58,252 nucleotides of DNA from an uncultured Pelagibacteraceae bacterium (GTDB lineage Bacteria > Pseudomonadota > Alphaproteobacteria > Pelagibacterales > Pelagibacteraceae): positions 1 to 58,252 of the forward strand of contig CACJRQ010000006.1 in the NCBI GenBank assembly GCA_902595885.1. The letters run 5' to 3'. Of the stretch, positions 35,960 through 44,978 are shown piece after piece. Every line of letters begins with the position of its first letter. Within the stretch, counting starts at the first letter, position 1. Both the position numbers and the translations under genes were made by a program. The notes under the pieces are model-generated. The model was not told the origin of the DNA and searched no databases. It saw only the letters and a list, made by a program, of their open reading frames with translations.

Positions 35960-38728
35960 TTAACTAACTTCAGCTTGATTTTCTTTTGGTTTAACTTCTG
36001 TTTTAAATTGATTAGAGATTTTTTGTACTTCAACAGAAGATACTTTGTATTCTGCACACATTGTTTCTTCATCTTTACCGTGGCCTGTAACCATATTAAC
36101 CATATGCTCTGGGAAATGGAATGTAGTAAACACTATTCCTTCTTTAACTTTGTCTGTCACTTCTACTTTAAGAGCAACTTCACCTCTACCTGAATAAAGT
36201 CTTCCAATATCACCAGTGTTTAGATCTCTATACTCAGCATCTTTAGGATGAATCAATAAAACATCTTCATCAACAATATTTATGTTTTTTGTTCTTCTAG
36301 TCATTGTTGCGGCGTTGTAATGTTGTAAAACTCTACTTGTTGTTAAAATTAAAGGATAATCTTTTTTGTTAGCTTCAATTTCTGATGACTCTTTCCAATC
36401 AAAGTTTTTAAGTCTACCTTTGCCTAATTTAAAAGTTTCAGTGTGTAAAATTTTAGTATCAGTTCCATCCTCTTGAACTGGCCATTGTAATCCAAATTTT
36501 CCTAATCTTTCTCTAGTTACTCCCTTAAAGAAAGGAACTATATCAGCAATCTCTTCTAGAACTTGATCAGCATCATAAGTTGGTTGGTCAAAACCTAATT
36601 TCTGCATCATCTCAGTTACAATTAATCCATCTGGTTTAGTGCCCGGTAGAGGAGGCACAGCTCTGTTTACTCTTTGAATTCTTCTCTCAGTATTTGTAAA
36701 TGTTCCATCTTTTTCTAAGAAAGTTGTACCTGGCAGAACAACAGTCGCTAATTTTGCCGTTTCACTCATAAATATTTCTTGAACAACTAGAAGCTCTAAT
36801 GAGTTCATAGCCTCTATAACATGAGCGCTATTAGGGTCAGTTTGAACTATATCTTCACCAATAATCCATAAACCTTTAAGCTCTTTATCGATTGCAGCTT
36901 CAAACATTTGAGGAATTTTTAATCCTGGCTTAGATGGGTGAGTTACTCCATATTTTTCTGTATAGAATTCTTGATGTTTTTCATCAGCCACAGGAAAATA
37001 TCCAGCACCCTGGTGTGGTTGACATCCCATATCTGCTGCACCTTGAACATTGTTTTGACCTCTTAAAGGATTAACCCCAACACCTTTTCTTCCAATGTTT
37101 CCGGTAATCATTGCTAGATCTGCAATTAACATTACAGTTTTAGATCCTTGTTCGTGTTCAGTAACTCCTAAACCATGGAACTCCATTGAATTTCTTGCAG
37201 TAGCATATGCAATTGCGGCTTCTTTAACTAATTGTTTATCTACTCCGGCCACTTTTGCTAGTTGATCTACATCCTGTCTTTCAATCTCTTTTAAGAAATT
37301 ATCAAAGCCTTCAGTTCTATCTCTAACAAAATCTGCATTATAAAGTTTTGATTTTATAATAAAATGTAACATCATATTTAGAACCGCAACATTAGTTCCT
37401 GGTCTTAGTTTAATATGATAATCAGCAAGTTTCGCTAGCTCAGTTGTAACTGGATCAAGCACAATTAATTTTTTACCTTTCATGACTTGTTGTTTTATTT
37501 TTGCACCTGTTACAGGATGAGCATTTGTTGGATTAGCTCCAATAACTAAAAATAAATCTGCATGATAAATATCTTCTGTTGAATTAGTCGCTGCTCCTGT
37601 TCCAAAAGTTTGTTGCATTCCCCAAGCTGTTGGTGAATGACAAATTCTTGCACAACAATCTACACTGTTAGTTCCTACTGCAGCTCTAATCATTTTTTGG
37701 AAAACATAATTTTCTTCATTCGTACATCTCGCAGAGGAAATTCCAGCAAAGGCATCTGGACCATTATCTTTTGTAATTCTGTTCATTTCCTTTTTGATAA
37801 AATCATAAGCTTCATCCCAAGAAGCTTCTTCAAATTTTCCATTTCTTTTAATTAAAGGTGTTTTTAATCTGTCTGGATGATCATAAAAACTAAACGCATA
37901 TCTTCCTTTAATACACGTATGTCCAGCGTTAACTTCTGTTTGTTTTGGAGTATCAATAGCCACAACCTTATCATCTTTAATTGAAGCCTCTAAATTACAA
38001 CCAACTCCACAGTAAGAACATGTTGTTCTAACTTTTTTATCTACTGCAGCAGACTTTGATTGAAAAACATCTGAGATAGCATCTGTTGGACAAGTGTGAG
38101 CGCAAGCACCACAAGAAACACACGAACTATCTCCAAACATCATATCGTTATCTGTTGTTATTCTTGATTCAAATCCTCTTCCACTCATTGTTAAAACGAA
38201 TGAACCTTGAATTTCATCACAAGCTCTGACACATCTTCCACAATTTATACAATTGTCTAAATTCATTCTCATGTAATCATGAGATGTATCTCTTGGAATT
38301 CCTTTATGTTGTTTTGGACTGTTATATCTGTGATCAGATACTCCTAAATCGTTTGCTACTGTTTGTAATTCACAATTATTATTTACCTCACAAGTATCAC
38401 ATTCCATAGGGTGATCTGTTAATACTAATTCAACAATATTTTTTCTAAGATCTTTCAAAGACTCATTTGATGTAAATATGTGTTGATTTTCAGCAACTGG
38501 AGTATGGCAAGAAGCTACTACTCTTGTAGGACCATCTTTTTCTAAAGCAACTTCGACCGAACACACTCTACAAGCTCCATAAGGTGCTAAATTTGGATCA
38601 TCACATAAGGTAGGAACTTTTTTTTCACCTACATAACTTTTTACAAATTTTAAAATAGACGAGTGATTTGGACCGATTTCATACGGTTTTCCGTCAATAT
38701 AAGCAATTTTTCTTTTCTCTGAACTCAT
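35960..38728 (-). CDS. fdsA: NAD-dependent formate dehydrogenase, alpha (molybdopterin) subunit
   Basis: Catalytic subunit oxidising formate to CO2, 922 residues. The N-terminus holds a NuoG-like 2Fe-2S domain (CDDPNLAPYGACRVC, CHTPV), an extra cluster site 'HPMECDTCEVNNNCELQ', and two 4Fe-4S motifs 'CINCGRCVRACD' and 'CVSCGACAHTCP'. The molybdopterin part starts with 'TCSYCGVGCNLE'. The active-site molybdenum ligand is Cys363 in 'CCARICHSPTAWG', so it is the Cys type, not selenocysteine. 'GHGKDEETMCAEYKVSSVEV' lies at the C-terminus. It overlaps fdsB by one base. The organisation matches cytosolic Fds/FDH complexes that reduce NAD. Confidence 0.94.
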   Translation of the reverse strand: MSSEKRKIAYIDGKPYEIGPNHSSILKFVKSYVGEKKVPTLCDDPNLAPYGACRVCSVEVALEKDGPTRVVASCHTPVAENQHIFTSNESLKDLRKNIVELVLTDHPMECDTCEVNNNCELQTVANDLGVSDHRYNSPKQHKGIPRDTSHDYMRMNLDNCINCGRCVRACDEIQGSFVLTMSGRGFESRITTDNDMMFGDSSCVSCGACAHTCPTDAISDVFQSKSAAVDKKVRTTCSYCGVGCNLEASIKDDKVVAIDTPKQTEVNAGHTCIKGRYAFSFYDHPDRLKTPLIKRNGKFEEASWDEAYDFIKKEMNRITKDNGPDAFAGISSARCTNEENYVFQKMIRAAVGTNSVDCCARICHSPTAWGMQQTFGTGAATNSTEDIYHADLFLVIGANPTNAHPVTGAKIKQQVMKGKKLIVLDPVTTELAKLADYHIKLRPGTNVAVLNMMLHFIIKSKLYNADFVRDRTEGFDNFLKEIERQDVDQLAKVAGVDKQLVKEAAIAYATARNSMEFHGLGVTEHEQGSKTVMLIADLAMITGNIGRKGVGVNPLRGQNNVQGAADMGCQPHQGAGYFPVADEKHQEFYTEKYGVTHPSKPGLKIPQMFEAAIDKELKGLWIIGEDIVQTDPNSAHVIEAMNSLELLVVQEIFMSETAKLATVVLPGTTFLEKDGTFTNTERRIQRVNRAVPPLPGTKPDGLIVTEMMQKLGFDQPTYDADQVLEEIADIVPFFKGVTRERLGKFGLQWPVQEDGTDTKILHTETFKLGKGRLKNFDWKESSEIEANKKDYPLILTTSRVLQHYNAATMTRRTKNINIVDEDVLLIHPKDAEYRDLNTGDIGRLYSGRGEVALKVEVTDKVKEGIVFTTFHFPEHMVNMVTGHGKDEETMCAEYKVSSVEVQKISNQFKTEVKPKENQAEVS

Positions 38729-40383
38729 TAATTATCTTTAACCATATCATTTTTCATTTCATCCCCAAAGTATTTTAGGATGTTTTGAATAGGAGTGGGA
38801 ATAGCTCCGCATAAAGCGCATAAACAACCTTTTTTCATTGTAACAAGCAATTCTTCAAGCAATTTCAAAGGTATTTTTGCAGTTTTCTTTTTAGCTTGGT
38901 CAAACATTTCTTTACCTCTGTAAGATCCAAGTCTTCCAGGGAAACATTTTCCACATGATTCTTCTGCAGAAAATTCAAATAGATGATGAATGTATTCAGC
39001 CATAGAAAAATCTTTAGGAATACTCACCACACTAGCATGACCCAACATGAAACCTTTTGCAGTAAACTCCTGAAAATCTAAATTCAGATTTTCTATTTCA
39101 CTTAATGGAACCACACCACCAAGTGGCCCACCAATTTGAAAAGCTTTTAATGGTTCTTTGTATCCCCCACCAATTTCATTAAATATTTTTTTCATCGGCG
39201 TTCCCATATCAATTTCATAAACACCTGGGTTGTTAAAGAAACTATCCAAACAAACCAATTTAGTTCCTGCAGATTTTTTATTTCCTACAGATGAAAATTT
39301 TTCAGAACCATTTATTAAAATTCCTGTAGCAGCTGCTAAAGTTTCAACATTGTTAACAACAGTTGGTTTTTTATATAATCCTTCTGTAACAGGAAAAGGC
39401 GGTCTAACATCAACTTCTGCTCTTCTTCCTTCAATAGATGCAATCAAAGCTGTTTCTTCTCCACAAATATAAGCACCTTGACCAATACAAATTCCAAGAT
39501 CAAAAGAAAAATCGGTTCCTAAAATATTTTCACCCAAAAGACCTAACTTTTTAAGTTCATTGATACTTCCATTGATGGCTTCAATAGATTTTGGATATTC
39601 TCCACGAATATATAAAACTCCCTCATCGCTTCCTATTACAAATCCACACATTACCATTCCAAAAATAACTTTTAGAGGCTGGTCTTCTAATAAATATCTA
39701 TCTGAAAAAGCACCAGAGTCACCTTCGTCTGCATTGCAGATAACGTACTTTTTTTCTCCTTTTGCTTTACTACAAAAATCCCATTTCATTCCTGTTGGAA
39801 ACCCTGCACCACCTCTACCAGTTAAATTAGAATCTAAAAGTGATTTAACAATTTCTTTTTTATCAGTTTTTAAAAATTTATTTAATTGATCTTTAAATTG
39901 GTCAGTTGATGAAAGTTTATCATCCATTAAGAAACTTGTTGTAGCAAAACTTTTTGAGAAAAATTTCTCTTGTTTAATTTCTTCACCTTTAATTATTTGG
40001 TCAATTTTTTCTATATCCTTCCCAGCATAATTTTCTCCATCATAATGGAATGCATGGTTTTCATAACAATGTCCCAGGCAAAACATTTCTCCAACTTTAT
40101 CGTCACCAAGTTTTTCTTTTAAAGTATCTTTTAACTTCTCTTGTGTGCCAGCGCACATGCATGCACTACCATTGCAAACAAAAGCTTTCTTTTCTCTATG
40201 AGATGGTCTTAAAAATTCATAAAATGATTCAGCTCCATGAAGTGTTGAAACCCCAAGGTTATGTTTTTTAGCAATTTCTTTGATATCTTGCGGTTTATCG
40301 CTTAGTGTATTTTCTGAAATTTGCTTAAATAAATTGTCTTTTAAGCCAATTCTTCCAGATAAATTACTTATGTTTTTTGACAC
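38728..40383 (-). CDS. fdsB: Formate dehydrogenase gamma-beta fusion (NuoE-NuoF-like)
   Basis: The 551-residue protein fuses a NuoE/FdsG-like thioredoxin-fold 2Fe-2S domain (residues about 20-125; CNGSACMCAG and CLGHCYE) with a NuoF/FdsB-like NADH/FMN domain (GRGGAGFPTGMKW, CNADEGDSGAFSDR, CGEETALIASIEG) and a C-terminal 4Fe-4S site (ESCGKCFPGR plus CLCALCG). It passes electrons from FdsA to NAD. The start codon is GTG: the minus strand reads AAAAGGG five bases before it, a good ribosome site. Classical fds operons encode these domains as separate fdsG and fdsB. Confidence 0.93.
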   Translation of the reverse strand: MSKNISNLSGRIGLKDNLFKQISENTLSDKPQDIKEIAKKHNLGVSTLHGAESFYEFLRPSHREKKAFVCNGSACMCAGTQEKLKDTLKEKLGDDKVGEMFCLGHCYENHAFHYDGENYAGKDIEKIDQIIKGEEIKQEKFFSKSFATTSFLMDDKLSSTDQFKDQLNKFLKTDKKEIVKSLLDSNLTGRGGAGFPTGMKWDFCSKAKGEKKYVICNADEGDSGAFSDRYLLEDQPLKVIFGMVMCGFVIGSDEGVLYIRGEYPKSIEAINGSINELKKLGLLGENILGTDFSFDLGICIGQGAYICGEETALIASIEGRRAEVDVRPPFPVTEGLYKKPTVVNNVETLAAATGILINGSEKFSSVGNKKSAGTKLVCLDSFFNNPGVYEIDMGTPMKKIFNEIGGGYKEPLKAFQIGGPLGGVVPLSEIENLNLDFQEFTAKGFMLGHASVVSIPKDFSMAEYIHHLFEFSAEESCGKCFPGRLGSYRGKEMFDQAKKKTAKIPLKLLEELLVTMKKGCLCALCGAIPTPIQNILKYFGDEMKNDMVKDN

Positions 40384-40406
40384 AAATACCCTTTTCTCTC
40401 TATTAT

Positions 40407-41246
40407 TTAGTTCACAATAACTTTTTTGTTATTTGTGTAAATATTAAAACTATCCCTCTTTACGAAACCTATAAGGGTTATGTCAAATTTATTCGCTAAA
40501 TCTATGGCAAGACTTGTTGGCGCACCAACACCAATCATTATACCAATATCTGTCATTAAAACCTTTTGAACTAACTCAAAATTAAGTCTTCCAGAGCATG
40601 TAATAAATTGAGTTTTTGGATCTAGCTTACCATTTTTTAGAGCGCAACCAATAAGCTTGTCTAAAGCATTGTGTCTTCCGACATCTTCTCTTAGATCTAT
40701 CAATTTTCCATTAGTGTTAAAGAGACCACTTGCATGGATACCACCTGTTTTGCTGAACTCTGATTGAGCTTCTCGTAAAGTGTCGGGAGATTGAATTATA
40801 ATATCTTTTGAAATTTTTGGTTCGTAAGCGTGAGTTTTATTTTTTTTTAAAATCTCGAGTGCATCTAATGAAGATTTTCCACATACACCACAGGAAGAAT
40901 TGGTTAAAAAATCTCTTTTTATTTTCGCAATATTAACATTTTCTGAATTTGTTAAAGTTGCTAAGATTTTATTTTGAATGTTGTATTGGCCAACTTTTTC
41001 ACCAAAACTTTCAACAGAAGCAATATCTTTTAAAGATGTAATAATTTGTTCATTAAATAAAAAACCTGTTACCAAGTCTTCATCATGACCCGGTGTTCTC
41101 ATGGTGATAGATAAATTTTGATTAATCCATTTATCTTCTGATTTATATTTCAAAGAAATTTCAAGAGGCTCTTCAATAGATATCAAATCTTCTGTATCAT
41201 TAAAATTTTTTGAAGAAAATTTTGTAACTTTATATTTTGAATTCAT
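40407..41246 (-). CDS. fdhD: Formate dehydrogenase accessory sulfurtransferase FdhD
   Basis: FdhD (FdsC) passes sulfur from a cysteine desulfurase to the molybdenum cofactor before it enters formate dehydrogenase. The 279-residue protein has 'MRTPGHDEDLVTGFLFNEQI', the Cys motif 'TNSSCGVCGKSSLDALEIL', 'GGIHASGLFNTNG', 'REDVGRHNALDKLIG' and 'SGRLNFELVQKVLMTDIGIM'. The CxxC in CGVCG is the functional pair. It lies between the HPP gene and fdsB in the minus-strand operon. Confidence 0.95.
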   Translation of the reverse strand: MNSKYKVTKFSSKNFNDTEDLISIEEPLEISLKYKSEDKWINQNLSITMRTPGHDEDLVTGFLFNEQIITSLKDIASVESFGEKVGQYNIQNKILATLTNSENVNIAKIKRDFLTNSSCGVCGKSSLDALEILKKNKTHAYEPKISKDIIIQSPDTLREAQSEFSKTGGIHASGLFNTNGKLIDLREDVGRHNALDKLIGCALKNGKLDPKTQFITCSGRLNFELVQKVLMTDIGIMIGVGAPTSLAIDLANKFDITLIGFVKRDSFNIYTNNKKVIVN

Positions 41247-41250
41247 TAAA

Positions 41251-41727
41251 TTATTTTAAAGGATAATTTTTTTTCAAAAGATATTTGTTAATAATAATTG
41301 CCAATAATAGAATAATAATGCATCCAAAAATTATTGGATTAATTAGATAATCATAAGAGGCACTACCTATAATTACCATTATAGGATTTCCACCAGCTGG
41401 TGGATGGACAACATTCAATAATATCATTAAAAATACTCCAATACCAACTGCAGCTGCAATATTGATGTAAATAGGTAGTGGAATAAAATGAACAAAAATC
41501 ACACCAACTAAAGCTGTTATCAGATGTCCAAAAAAAACATTTTTTGGTTGAGCAAATGGGCTTTCAGGAAAACCAAATAACAAAACCATAGAAGATCCAA
41601 AAGACCCTGCTATAAAATAGCCAAGAGTACTTTTGTAAGTAAGTACTGTTAGCACACCAATTGTGAACGCTGAAAAAAATCCAGCAATTAATGCTTTCTG
41701 CAAAATAGGTTTTGAAATGTTAATCAT
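41251..41727 (-). CDS. HPP-family integral membrane protein
   Basis: The 158-residue protein has four to five membrane segments. HPP-family landmarks are 'LLFGFPESPFAQPKNVFFGH' and the namesake His-Pro-Pro in 'LNVVHPPAGGNPIMVIIGSA'. Plant and cyanobacterial members have been reported to carry nitrite. Formate and nitrite are similar small monovalent anions handled by common carriers in other families, and this gene is inside a formate dehydrogenase operon. A formate-uptake role is therefore a reasonable but unproven idea. It starts one base after the IscU-like gene and ends four bases before fdhD. Confidence 0.82.
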   Translation of the reverse strand: MINISKPILQKALIAGFFSAFTIGVLTVLTYKSTLGYFIAGSFGSSMVLLFGFPESPFAQPKNVFFGHLITALVGVIFVHFIPLPIYINIAAAVGIGVFLMILLNVVHPPAGGNPIMVIIGSASYDYLINPIIFGCIIILLLAIIINKYLLKKNYPLK

Positions 41728-42126
41728 TTAAATTTTTAAAGCTTTTGCAATTGTTCTTAAAGGTAATAGTAAACATTCTTTCCTAGAGAGATTTTTTTTA
41801 TCAAAAATTTCCATGAAATCCTTCCAATGTTTCTCTAAAGTTATTTTAACATCATCAAACAATTGCTCTCCAATTACAATAAATCCTTTAATTTCTTCTA
41901 TCTTTTTATCTTTTATCTTTCTTGATAGTAAACTAACTGAAGCCTGACAATAAACACATGATTTGCACTGATAAGCCATGTCTTTTACAACTTCATCTTT
42001 AACAATTAAGCTTATTTCCATTTCATCCCCACATAATGGATTTTTGTGTTTAGTTTTATGAGTGTAATTTTCAAGAACTTTGTTGTTTTCTGTATGTGAG
42101 GCAATTTCTAAAATTCTTAAGTCCAT
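41728..42126 (-). CDS. IscU/SufU-like iron-sulfur scaffold protein
   Basis: The 132-residue protein resembles NifU-N/IscU scaffolds. Putative ligands are Cys32 and Asp34 (in 'NPLCGDEMEISL'), Cys60 (in 'CKSCVYCQASVSLLSRKI') and Cys118 (in 'RKECLLLPLRTIAKAL'). Two additional cysteines (54, 57) give a CxxCxxC cluster not found in standard IscU. It is the first gene of the formate dehydrogenase operon, whose enzyme needs several Fe-S clusters, so it may be a dedicated scaffold or carrier. It is divergent from mobA with a 43-base gap. Confidence 0.75.
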   Translation of the reverse strand: MDLRILEIASHTENNKVLENYTHKTKHKNPLCGDEMEISLIVKDEVVKDMAYQCKSCVYCQASVSLLSRKIKDKKIEEIKGFIVIGEQLFDDVKITLEKHWKDFMEIFDKKNLSRKECLLLPLRTIAKALKI

Positions 42127-42169
42127 TTAATTTCTTTAATTCAAGTTTGAATGTTTTATATTTTGATTA

Positions 42170-42772
42170 ATGGATCATAACAATATTTTAGGCACAGTGC
42201 TAGCAGGCGGAAGGTCACAAAGATTTGGAGAAGATAAATCACAAGTGTCCTTAGCAAACAAGCTATTAATAGATTACGTATTGTCAGAAATAATTGATCA
42301 ATTTAAAGAGATTTTGATTGTCTCAAATAATTCGATAAATTTTCAAAGTTCAGAAAAAATAACTAAAATTGAAGACTATAAAAAAGGACTTGGTCCCTTA
42401 TGTGGGGTTTTGTCTGCCATGAAATGGATCAAAACAAATAAAAGAGATTACCAGTGGATTGCAACCTTCCCTGTGGATACTCCTTTTTTTAAGAAACAAA
42501 TACTAAAAGATTTCATTAAAAATATTAGTTTCAAAGATAGTGATTTATTTTTTATTAAATCGAATAATACAAGACATAATATTTTTGGCTTATGGTCAAT
42601 AAAATTACTTGATAGGTTAGAAAAGGACTTAAATGATGGAGAAAGAAAAGTAGAGTTATGGGCAAATAATGTTGGGGTTAAAATAATTAATATGGAGTTT
42701 CTAAATAATGATCCATTCTTTAATATAAATACAAAAGAAGATTTAGAAAAAGCTAAAGAAATAATGAAATGA
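42170..42772 (+). CDS. mobA: Molybdenum cofactor guanylyltransferase MobA
   Basis: MobA attaches GMP to molybdopterin to give the guanine dinucleotide cofactor used by formate dehydrogenases. The nucleotide-binding N-terminus is 'GTVLAGGRSQRFGEDKSQVS' and the metal site is 'WIATFPVDTPFF' (the D-x-P motif). 'GLGPLCGVLSAMKW' is also typical. At 200 residues the length is normal. It overlaps moeA by four bases (ATGA) and is divergent from the fds operon. Confidence 0.92.
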   Translation: MDHNNILGTVLAGGRSQRFGEDKSQVSLANKLLIDYVLSEIIDQFKEILIVSNNSINFQSSEKITKIEDYKKGLGPLCGVLSAMKWIKTNKRDYQWIATFPVDTPFFKKQILKDFIKNISFKDSDLFFIKSNNTRHNIFGLWSIKLLDRLEKDLNDGERKVELWANNVGVKIINMEFLNNDPFFNINTKEDLEKAKEIMK

Positions 42773-44022
42773 TTAGTTACGACCAATCCAAGAAAATATT
42801 AAAAAAAGCAAAAATTAAAATTAAAGATGAGATTATTAATAGTGTTAATTCTTTAAATAGAGTTGTTTCTATCAATGTTTATTCTAAAATAAATTATCCA
42901 ACAGAAGATAATGCTGCTTTTGATGGATATGCAATTAATTCAAAAGATACAAATCAAATTAAAAAAAATTCCCAAAAACAATTTAAGATAATTGGCTCAA
43001 TTGCTGCTGGTTCCAAACCAATAAAGAAAAAAATTAAAAAATTTGATGCAATAGAGATAATGACAGGAGGGATAATTCCAAAAGGATTTGATACAATTAT
43101 TCCCATTGAGCAAATTAATTTTTATCCGAATAAAAAAAATAAAAAATATATTTTAATTAACCAAAAAATAAAAAAATTTAGTCACGTTAGGTTTGCAGGT
43201 TCGGATTATAAAAAAGGGGAGATTATAATAAAAAAAAATACAATTGTTCAACCAAAACATATTTTAGCTTTTAAAAGTTTAGGTATTAAACAAATTAAAG
43301 TAAAAAAAAAGATTAATATATTATTTTTTTCAACTGGAAACGAAATATCAAACAAAGACAATATTCCAGTTTGGATGGTAAGAAATTCTAATACACACTA
43401 TATTAAAAATTTAAATCAAAATTTTTTATTTAATTTTAAAAGTGGAAGTATATTAAGAGATAATCATCAAAATATTTTTAAACAAAAAATTAATAAATTA
43501 ATTAAATCTAAAGATGATATTATTATTACTTCAGGCGCAGTATCTGCGGGCAAGTTTGATTTTATACCTGATGTTGTTAAAAAATTTAAGTTATCAAGCT
43601 ATTTCAAAAGTGCTGCAATAAGGCCTGGAAAACCAATAATGTTTGCAAAAATTAAAGGAAAAGAAAAGGCAATATTTGGACTCCCTGGAAATCCAATTTC
43701 TTCAGCAGCATGTTTTAGATTTTTTGTAATTCCATATATTTTAAATGCTTTAGGATTATCAGAAGAAAAATCAATCAAAGCTATTTTGACGAATGGTTTT
43801 GATAAAAAAAAGAATTTCACAAGATTTGTAAAGAGCCAATTAAGCACAACTAAGAATGGAAAAATAAATGTAGAGATTTTAAAAGGTCAAGAATCTTTTA
43901 GAATTAAATCATTTGTAAAATCAAATATTTGGATTTTGTTACCAGCAGGTAAATCAAAATTTAAAAAAGGAGATATCGTTGATTGTTTTTTCCCCAACCT
44001 TTCAAATCAAAATTTAGTTTAG
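42769..44022 (+). CDS. moeA: Molybdopterin molybdenumtransferase MoeA
   Basis: MoeA inserts molybdate into adenylylated molybdopterin. The 417-residue protein has 'YPTEDNAAFDGYAINSKDT', 'GSIAAGSKP', 'IEIMTGGIIPKGFDTIIPIE', 'ITSGAVSAGKFDFIPDVV' and the sugar-phosphate-like 'FGLPGNPISSAACFRFFV'. The fold order matches the family. It is very lysine-rich, as expected at this base composition. Together with mobA, fdhD and fds genes it makes this stretch a self-contained formate dehydrogenase maturation island. Confidence 0.93.
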   Translation: MISYDQSKKILKKAKIKIKDEIINSVNSLNRVVSINVYSKINYPTEDNAAFDGYAINSKDTNQIKKNSQKQFKIIGSIAAGSKPIKKKIKKFDAIEIMTGGIIPKGFDTIIPIEQINFYPNKKNKKYILINQKIKKFSHVRFAGSDYKKGEIIIKKNTIVQPKHILAFKSLGIKQIKVKKKINILFFSTGNEISNKDNIPVWMVRNSNTHYIKNLNQNFLFNFKSGSILRDNHQNIFKQKINKLIKSKDDIIITSGAVSAGKFDFIPDVVKKFKLSSYFKSAAIRPGKPIMFAKIKGKEKAIFGLPGNPISSAACFRFFVIPYILNALGLSEEKSIKAILTNGFDKKKNFTRFVKSQLSTTKNGKINVEILKGQESFRIKSFVKSNIWILLPAGKSKFKKGDIVDCFFPNLSNQNLV

Positions 44023-44071
44023 AAACGTATTTTTGTTGTAGAAAATTCTATTTACAATTAGATTTCTGAAT

Positions 44072-44977
44072 ATGTTAGAGTTGAGAAATCCAAAAATAGC
44101 CATTCCAGTTGTGCTTTTTGCTGGTCTATTATGGTCATTTGGCCCACTAGTAGTTCGATACATGGATAATCCTCAATTGGTACCTTGGCAGTATATTTTT
44201 GGAAGAGGTTTAACAATTTTCATCTTATTAAATCTTTATTTATTTTTCGAGGAAGGAAAAAATTTTTATAAAAACTATTATAAAATAGGTTTATCTGGAG
44301 TAATCGGCGGATCTGGATTGGGAGTCGCTATGATTTCATTTATTTATTCAATTACAAATACTAGTGCTGCGGTTACTTTACTTTGTTTGGCAGCAATGCC
44401 TTTTTTTACAGCATTATTGGCATTTTTATTTTTAAGAGAAAAAATTTCTCTTAATGTGTGGATATCAATAATAATTGCAACAGCTGGTATCATTATTATG
44501 GCACTTGGAAACACTGGTGAAAAATCATTAATTGGTTTCGTGTTTGGTTTAACTGCCTCAATAGGTTTCTCAGTTTTTTCTGTAACTTTAAGATGGAGAA
44601 AAGAAACACCAAAATTCACAACAGTAGCTTTTGCAGGTTTTTTTTGTTTTGTGTTTGCAACAATCATTATTTTATCTAACAACTTAGTTTTCTTTTCATC
44701 TAGCTATAATGGAGCTTTATTTTCTTTGCACGGGACACTAGTTTGTTTTGGTTTAATTTTATATTCAATTGGATCTAAAGCGATACCAGCAGCAGAATTG
44801 ACTTTATTATCTTTAACTGAAGTTGTTGGTGGAATTTTTTGGGTCTGGTTGCCATTATTTGGCATTAACGAAGTACCATCCACAAATACTATAATCGGTG
44901 GTTTTTTTCTATTTGTATCTATATTTTATTACAGTTTAATAATGCGATGGAACAAAAGATACATAGCATTAAATTAA
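44072..44977 (+). CDS. EamA/DMT-family transporter (guanidino operon)
   Basis: The 301-residue membrane protein has about ten membrane segments and two EamA repeats. Repeat one has 'NTSAAVTLLCLAAMPFFTAL' and 'FLFLREKISLNVWISII'; repeat two has 'GSKAIPAAELTLLSLTEVVG'. The gap to the next gene is one base, so it is co-transcribed with creatinase, amidinotransferase and threonine aldolase. It may export or import a guanidino compound or amino acid. DMT substrates cannot be read from sequence. Confidence 0.85.
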   Translation: MLELRNPKIAIPVVLFAGLLWSFGPLVVRYMDNPQLVPWQYIFGRGLTIFILLNLYLFFEEGKNFYKNYYKIGLSGVIGGSGLGVAMISFIYSITNTSAAVTLLCLAAMPFFTALLAFLFLREKISLNVWISIIIATAGIIIMALGNTGEKSLIGFVFGLTASIGFSVFSVTLRWRKETPKFTTVAFAGFFCFVFATIIILSNNLVFFSSSYNGALFSLHGTLVCFGLILYSIGSKAIPAAELTLLSLTEVVGGIFWVWLPLFGINEVPSTNTIIGGFFLFVSIFYYSLIMRWNKRYIALN

Positions 44978-44978
44978 T

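Noticed and set aside
42140-42151. Short palindrome TTCAA-GT-TTGAA between the IscU-like gene and mobA
   Set aside because: A 12-base imperfectly informative palindrome is expected by chance in AT-rich intergenic DNA; no second copy was noticed.
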